The notes below the pieces were generated by a model. That model worked only from the letters and a program-made list of their open reading frames with translations. It made no database searches and had not been told where the DNA came from. From Bradyrhizobium sp. Y36 (GTDB taxonomy: Bacteria > Pseudomonadota > Alphaproteobacteria > Rhizobiales > Xanthobacteraceae): a DNA stretch of 64,000 bases. Position numbers and translations under genes: made by a program. Every line of letters begins with the position of its first letter. Position 1 is the stretch's first letter. This document shows, piece by piece, positions 59,950 to 64,000 of the stretch. Location of the stretch: the NCBI RefSeq assembly GCF_002531575.1, contig NZ_NWTI01000033.1, positions 1 through 64,000 of the forward strand, read 5' to 3'.

Positions 59950-60858
59950 TTACGTTGCGGCCGCGTGCCAAGCCAGCGTGTCGCGCAATCCCTGGTCGAG
60001 CTCGACCATCGGACGCCAGCCCAAGGCCCCAAGCCGCCTCATGTCCGCGGCCAGTACCATGACCTGATCCGGCCTGTATGGCACCTCGCCGAAGCCGAGG
60101 TCGCCGGCCCCGATCAGCTCGTGCAGGTGCGAAACCGTCTCGCGAAGCTGCGGCGCCTCGGGACTGCCGAGATTGTAGATGCCCTGCGCCGCCGGGCTCG
60201 TCAGCACGAGGCGGACGGCCACCGCGGCGTCGCGGGCATGGAGGAAGCCCCAGCGCTGCTCGCAGGCAGTCAGCGGCATGTGGCCGCCGGCGCGCAGGGT
60301 TCGGATCAAGCTCGGAATCAGCCATGCCTCCCCGTCTTTAGGGCCGTAGGTCGAGAAGATGCGCAGCCAAGCAAAGCGCTGTCCCCGCTCGGCGCAGCGG
60401 CGCGCGGCCATCAGCCCGCTCGCCAGCTTGGCGATACCATAGAGCGTCGTGGGGTGCGTAGCATCGTCCTCCGAAATCGCGCGATCGTAGGGACCGTATT
60501 CCGCCTGTGAGCCGGCCCCGACGAAGGCGGTTGCCCCCGCGTCCGCCGCGAGGTCGACCAGTTCCACGGCATCGACGATGTTGCGGGCTTGATCCTTGCT
60601 GTTGCGCTCGTTGTTGCCCACCCCGCGCCAAGCCATGTGCACCACGGCATCCGGCGCAAAAGCGACTAGTTCTCGCCCAAGGGCGCCCATTTCGTCCAGC
60701 GTGCCGGCGATGACGGTAAAGCGGTCCAGGCTGGCCGCCAGCCGCCAGGGCCTGGTGCCCGGCCGCAGCAGCACCCCAACTTCATGCCCCTGCGCGAGCA
60801 GGTCTTCCGCGACATAGGACCCAAGAAAGCCTGTGGCGCCCGTCACGAATATGCGCAT
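59950..60858 (-). CDS. NAD(P)-dependent sugar-nucleotide reductase/epimerase, YerF-like position
   Basis: A 302-residue extended SDR with VTGATGFLGSYVAEDLL (residues 5-21), GAGSQAEYGPY and catalytic YGIAKLASG (Tyr-x3-Lys). It is the third gene of a set RfbH / ThDP enzyme / SDR, 39 bases after the ThDP gene. In Yersinia the analogous SDR (YerF) reduces the side-chain ketone to finish CDP-yersiniose A. Generic SDR identity is sure; the specific role is by context. Confidence 0.8.
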   Translation of the reverse strand: MRIFVTGATGFLGSYVAEDLLAQGHEVGVLLRPGTRPWRLAASLDRFTVIAGTLDEMGALGRELVAFAPDAVVHMAWRGVGNNERNSKDQARNIVDAVELVDLAADAGATAFVGAGSQAEYGPYDRAISEDDATHPTTLYGIAKLASGLMAARRCAERGQRFAWLRIFSTYGPKDGEAWLIPSLIRTLRAGGHMPLTACEQRWGFLHARDAAVAVRLVLTSPAAQGIYNLGSPEAPQLRETVSHLHELIGAGDLGFGEVPYRPDQVMVLAADMRRLGALGWRPMVELDQGLRDTLAWHAAAT

Positions 60859-60897
60859 CGCGATCTCCGCCAGTGCTTTGGAAACTGCCGGCGGCCC

Positions 60898-62655
60898 TTA
60901 AACGGTTCGCAGCGAAGCCGGCCTCGGATAGTCCACAAAGCGATTGCCCGAGGCGTATTCGCTTTCGCTGAGATAAGGGAATTGATCGTTGATGGGACGA
61001 CCCATCTCGAGCTTGGGCTCGATTAGCGTGTGCTCGCTCAACATCACGTCGATCACGATCGGCCCGCACGTGAACAACGCCGGATCGATCTGATCGACGC
61101 TCTCGATACGCGCATAGCGCAAGTCGTAGGCCGCGGCCAGCGCGCCGAAATCCGGAAAGCTCAGGCCGTCTCGTGAGGCGCTGTAGCGGCTGTGCATGTA
61201 ACTGTCCTGGAACTGCTTGATGATCCCATACGATCCATTGTTCATGACGATGATCGCGATGTCGAGATTGTTGTGCCGGACAGTCTGCAATTCCTGGATG
61301 TTGAGATGAAATCCCCCGTCGCCATTGTAGGAAATGACCTGGCGCTCGGGGCGCTCGATCTTGGCGCCGATCGCCGCCGGCAGCGCATAACCCATCGGCG
61401 AGTTGCCGCCGGGATTGAACAACGTGTGTCGCTTGACCTTGAAGGCCTGGTAGAGCCAGCACACCGCAGCGCCGGTATCGCCGATGACGATCGCATCCTC
61501 GGCGATGATCTCGTTGACGCGTCGGATCACGTCATAGGGCGACAGCGAGTTCAGCCGGGCCGCCGAGGTGCTGACCTCCTTGTGGTAGTAGCGCTGCTTC
61601 ATTTCGGCGACATAGCCGCTCCACTCCTGGCTCAACGGCTGGAGGTCGAGCCGGCGCAGCACGTCGGGCAGTTCGGCGAAATCGAGATGGCTGACGCGGT
61701 AGCCGTCGTTCCGATATTTGGCCAGCTCCTCCTTGTCGACGTCGACGACGTGGACGGTGGCACCGACCGCAAACTGCTTAGTGTTGCCGGTTCGCTGGCG
61801 ATTGTCGAGCCGGCTGCCGAGCACCAGCACGGCGTCCGCGTTCTGCAAAACGAAATTCGAGCCGCGATTGCCGTAGACGCCGATCTGTCCGACGAAGCCC
61901 GGGTGATCGTGATCGAAATAGCTGAGGCCTGCCCAACTCGACACGAATGACAGGCCGCTCTGCCGCAGCCAGTCGGCGACCTCCCGCTCCACGCCGGCAA
62001 GACCGATTCCCCCGCCCCAGAGCACCACTGGGCGCTTCGCCTCGGCCAGCGTCCGCTTCAGGTCCGACAGAACCTTCGCCGGATCCTCCGTCGCCTCCGA
62101 CATCCGGGACGGAAGCAGGATCTCGTCGCCCACTTCGACCTGCTGAATGTCCATGGGCACGTCGATCAGAACCGGTCCCATTCGGCCCGAGGTTGCGATC
62201 GAATAGGCCTTGGCGAGCTCCTCGCGCAGTTCATCGGCACTCCTGATCATCACCGCATATTTGGTGACCGGGCGCACCATCTCCACGATCCGGGTTTCCT
62301 GGAAACCCGCCTGGCGCACATGGGCGCCGTGGAATGCACTGCTTTCGCGCTGGTTGACTTGGCCGGTGATGTGGAGCGACGGAATGGAATCGAAATGGGA
62401 AGTCGCGATGCCGGTGATGAGGTTTGTCGCGCCCGGCCCGGACGTCGCCAGGGTCACGCCGACCTTGCGGTTGACGCGCCACAGCGCATCGGCGGCCATC
62501 GCGGCGCCCTGCTCGTGCTGAAAGCAAGTGTAGTGAAGTTTCGGATGCTCCGCGACCGCGTCGATCATGAACGCGCAGGCGCCACCGGTCAGCAGGAAAA
62601 CCCGGTCGCTTCCGACTCGCGCGAGAAACTCCGCGATATATTGCGCACCGTTCAT
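60898..62655 (-). CDS. Thiamine-diphosphate-dependent enzyme of the acetolactate-synthase family, YerE-like candidate
   Basis: A 585-residue ThDP enzyme. Catalytic Glu48 in FQHEQGAAMAA; ThDP-binding GDGGFHLNIQELQTVRHNN...NN (the GDG-x25-NN motif, about residues 437-466; part quoted). Housekeeping acetolactate synthase is unlikely since no small subunit or ilv gene is present and the gene follows rfbH by 4 bases. YerE in Yersinia adds a two-carbon unit from pyruvate to CDP-3,6-dideoxy-4-keto-glucose. ATG 62655 is preferred to a start 9 codons upstream. Confidence 0.8.
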   Translation of the reverse strand: MNGAQYIAEFLARVGSDRVFLLTGGACAFMIDAVAEHPKLHYTCFQHEQGAAMAADALWRVNRKVGVTLATSGPGATNLITGIATSHFDSIPSLHITGQVNQRESSAFHGAHVRQAGFQETRIVEMVRPVTKYAVMIRSADELREELAKAYSIATSGRMGPVLIDVPMDIQQVEVGDEILLPSRMSEATEDPAKVLSDLKRTLAEAKRPVVLWGGGIGLAGVEREVADWLRQSGLSFVSSWAGLSYFDHDHPGFVGQIGVYGNRGSNFVLQNADAVLVLGSRLDNRQRTGNTKQFAVGATVHVVDVDKEELAKYRNDGYRVSHLDFAELPDVLRRLDLQPLSQEWSGYVAEMKQRYYHKEVSTSAARLNSLSPYDVIRRVNEIIAEDAIVIGDTGAAVCWLYQAFKVKRHTLFNPGGNSPMGYALPAAIGAKIERPERQVISYNGDGGFHLNIQELQTVRHNNLDIAIIVMNNGSYGIIKQFQDSYMHSRYSASRDGLSFPDFGALAAAYDLRYARIESVDQIDPALFTCGPIVIDVMLSEHTLIEPKLEMGRPINDQFPYLSESEYASGNRFVDYPRPASLRTV

Positions 62656-62659
62656 CGCG

Positions 62660-63964
62660 TCATTCCCCGCCTTTGGGGCCACGAGCCTTTGCCGCGCAAA
62701 ACTCGCGGATGATCTCGAGCACGTAGCCGATATGCTCGTCAGCGAGGCCCGGATAAACGCCGATCCAGAACGTCTGGTTCATGATCGTGTCGCTGTTGGC
62801 GAGCGAGCCGTGCACACGGAAATTCCGTCCGATCATGTAGGGCTGTCGCACGAGATTGCCCGCGAACAGCAGGCGCGTGCCGATCCCGCGTTCGTTCAGA
62901 TGACGCACGATGGCGTCGCGCGTAAACGGCGCGCCGGCGCGGAGCGTCAGCGCGAATCCGAACCAGGACGGCTCGCTGTTCGGCGTCGGCTCGGGCAGGA
63001 TGAAGAACTCCTCTAGTGCTTTCAGCCCCCCCTTCAAAAGGTCAAAATTCCGTCGCCGCGTGGCAACAAAGCCCTCGAGATGTTCGAGCTGCGCGACGCC
63101 GACGGCCGCCTGCATGTCGGTGATCTTCAGATTAAAGCCGAGATGGCTATAGATGTACTTGTGGTCATATCCGTAAGGCAGCTCGCCGAGCTGCCAATCG
63201 AAGCGGCGCTGACAGGTGTTGTCCTTGCCCGGATCGCAATAGCAGTCGCGTCCCCAGTCGCGGAACGTCTCAATCGCGCGGCGCAGGCCGGGATGGCTCG
63301 TGAACACCGCCCCGCCCTCACCCATTGTGATGTGGTGCGCGGGATAGAAGCTGAGCGTGCCGATGTCCCCGGACGTGCCGACGTGACGTCCGTCATAGGT
63401 CGCACCGAGCGCGTCGCAGCAATCCTCGATCAACCAGAGCTTGTGACGCTTGGCGATGTCAGCGATCTTGCCGACGTTGAACGGATTGCCAAGCGTATGC
63501 GCCACCATGATGGCGCGCGTCTTCGGCGTGATCGCCTCTTCGACAAGCTCCGGCACGATGTTGTAGGTGGGGATATCGACGTCGACGAACACCGGCACCA
63601 TGCCTTGCGTGATCGCCGGATTGACGGTGGTCGGAAAACCGGTTGCGGCGGTGATCACCTCGCTGCCCGCCGGCACCTGGCGGTCGCGCAGCAGCGGCGA
63701 GGTCAGCGCCGAGAAGGCGACGAGATTGGCCGAGGAGCCGGAGTTGACAGTCAAGGCGTACCGGGCGCCGACGCGTTTGGCGAGCTTCTGCTGGAACTCG
63801 TGGTTAAAACGGCCGGTGGTCAGCCAGAAATCGAGCGCCGAATCCACCAGCGACTTGACGTCACTGGCATCGAATACCCGCCCCGATACCGGCACCGTCG
63901 ACTGGCCGGCAACGAATGGTTTGGGCGCGTGCGCGACGGCAGAGTATTCCTCCACCAGGTCCAT
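62660..63964 (-). CDS. rfbH: CDP-4-dehydro-6-deoxyglucose 3-dehydratase (E1)
   Basis: A 434-residue PMP/iron-sulphur enzyme that removes the C3 hydroxyl of CDP-4-keto-6-deoxy-glucose. The aminotransferase lysine is replaced by His (FYPAHHITMGEGG, His210/211), and the [2Fe-2S] cysteines fit the E1 pattern Cys183-x57-Cys241-x-Cys243-x7-Cys251 exactly. Length is normal. The reductase partner E3 and the CDP-glucose-forming genes are not in the window; they may lie beyond position 64000. A perfect hairpin lies just upstream of its ATG. Confidence 0.93.
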   Translation of the reverse strand: MDLVEEYSAVAHAPKPFVAGQSTVPVSGRVFDASDVKSLVDSALDFWLTTGRFNHEFQQKLAKRVGARYALTVNSGSSANLVAFSALTSPLLRDRQVPAGSEVITAATGFPTTVNPAITQGMVPVFVDVDIPTYNIVPELVEEAITPKTRAIMVAHTLGNPFNVGKIADIAKRHKLWLIEDCCDALGATYDGRHVGTSGDIGTLSFYPAHHITMGEGGAVFTSHPGLRRAIETFRDWGRDCYCDPGKDNTCQRRFDWQLGELPYGYDHKYIYSHLGFNLKITDMQAAVGVAQLEHLEGFVATRRRNFDLLKGGLKALEEFFILPEPTPNSEPSWFGFALTLRAGAPFTRDAIVRHLNERGIGTRLLFAGNLVRQPYMIGRNFRVHGSLANSDTIMNQTFWIGVYPGLADEHIGYVLEIIREFCAAKARGPKGGE

Positions 63965-63967
63965 GAT

Positions 63968-63994
63968 CGAAGCCCTGATCTCTTCAGGGCTTCG
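63968..63994 (-). promoter_or_regulatory. Hairpin in the rfbH 5' region
   Basis: CGAAGCCCTGA (63968-63978) and TCAGGGCTTCG (63984-63994) form an 11-bp perfect stem with a 5-base loop, ending 3 bases before the rfbH ATG. It contains the only ribosome-binding-site-like AGGG, so in mRNA the site would be paired. It may instead be the terminator of an upstream gene outside the window. Confidence 0.45.
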
Positions 63995-64000
63995 TTGATC

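Noticed and set aside
60898..62655. Housekeeping acetolactate synthase (ilvB)
   Set aside because: No ilvN/ilvC neighbours, and it is embedded between rfbH and an SDR gene with a 4-base gap to rfbH.
1..64000. tRNA, rRNA and CRISPR arrays
   Set aside because: Looked for cloverleaf T-loop sequences, rRNA conserved blocks and regularly spaced repeats on both strands by eye; none found. Short tRNAs could be missed without a covariance search.

Overview
The window looks like a chromosomal segment of a Bradyrhizobium-type alphaproteobacterium (order Hyphomicrobiales). Reasons: high GC with NNC/NNG codon preference, two complete branched-chain-amino-acid-type (LIV/HAAT) ABC transporter sets, frequent GTG and TTG starts, and intergenic palindromic repeats of the kind common in Bradyrhizobium (around 47-84, 4642-4735, 13952-13977, 17322-17441). 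The family placement is recognition by eye, not a database search.

Region 1 (1-20763) is a metabolic backbone. A MetE-type methyltransferase and a livFGMHK operon lie on the minus strand. Then come a small lipoprotein, purU, a HemD-like protein, an MFS exporter and a Crp/Fnr regulator. A second LIV-type transporter follows on the plus strand, with an acyl-CoA ligase embedded between its ATPase and permease genes. An AGE-family sugar epimerase and a PaaK-like ligase end the region. The space between livK and the lipoprotein gene holds two separate palindromic operator candidates.

Region 2 (about 20764-33350) is a mobile, phage-derived island. It has a ParB-domain DNA methyltransferase, a DUF5681 protein, a PD-(D/E)XK-like nuclease candidate divergent from a small XRE regulator with a multi-half-site operator, and a large serine recombinase preceded by a coupled leader peptide. 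It also has several small orphan proteins, a GmhB-like HAD phosphatase as cargo, a YqaJ-type exonuclease and an ERF annealase fused to an HNH-like zinc domain. An unlisted 43-residue membrane protein (32713-32844, minus) and an 18-bp perfect palindrome (33327-33344) lie at its right edge.

Region 3 (33372-64000) is a large O-antigen/surface polysaccharide locus. It contains an O-antigen ligase, a Wzx flippase, a Wzy-like polymerase, several glycosyltransferases and methyltransferases, and acyl/acetyltransferases. GDP-fucose synthesis (gmd, fcl) is present. A WbpB/D/E-like set with WbpG/HisH/HisF predicts an amidated diacetamido-uronic acid. At the right edge an RfbH / ThDP-enzyme / reductase trio resembles the Yersinia pathway for the branched sugar yersiniose. 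The oxidoreductase is present in two close copies, one beside a truncated acetyltransferase, which points to recent shuffling. No tRNA, rRNA or CRISPR array was seen.
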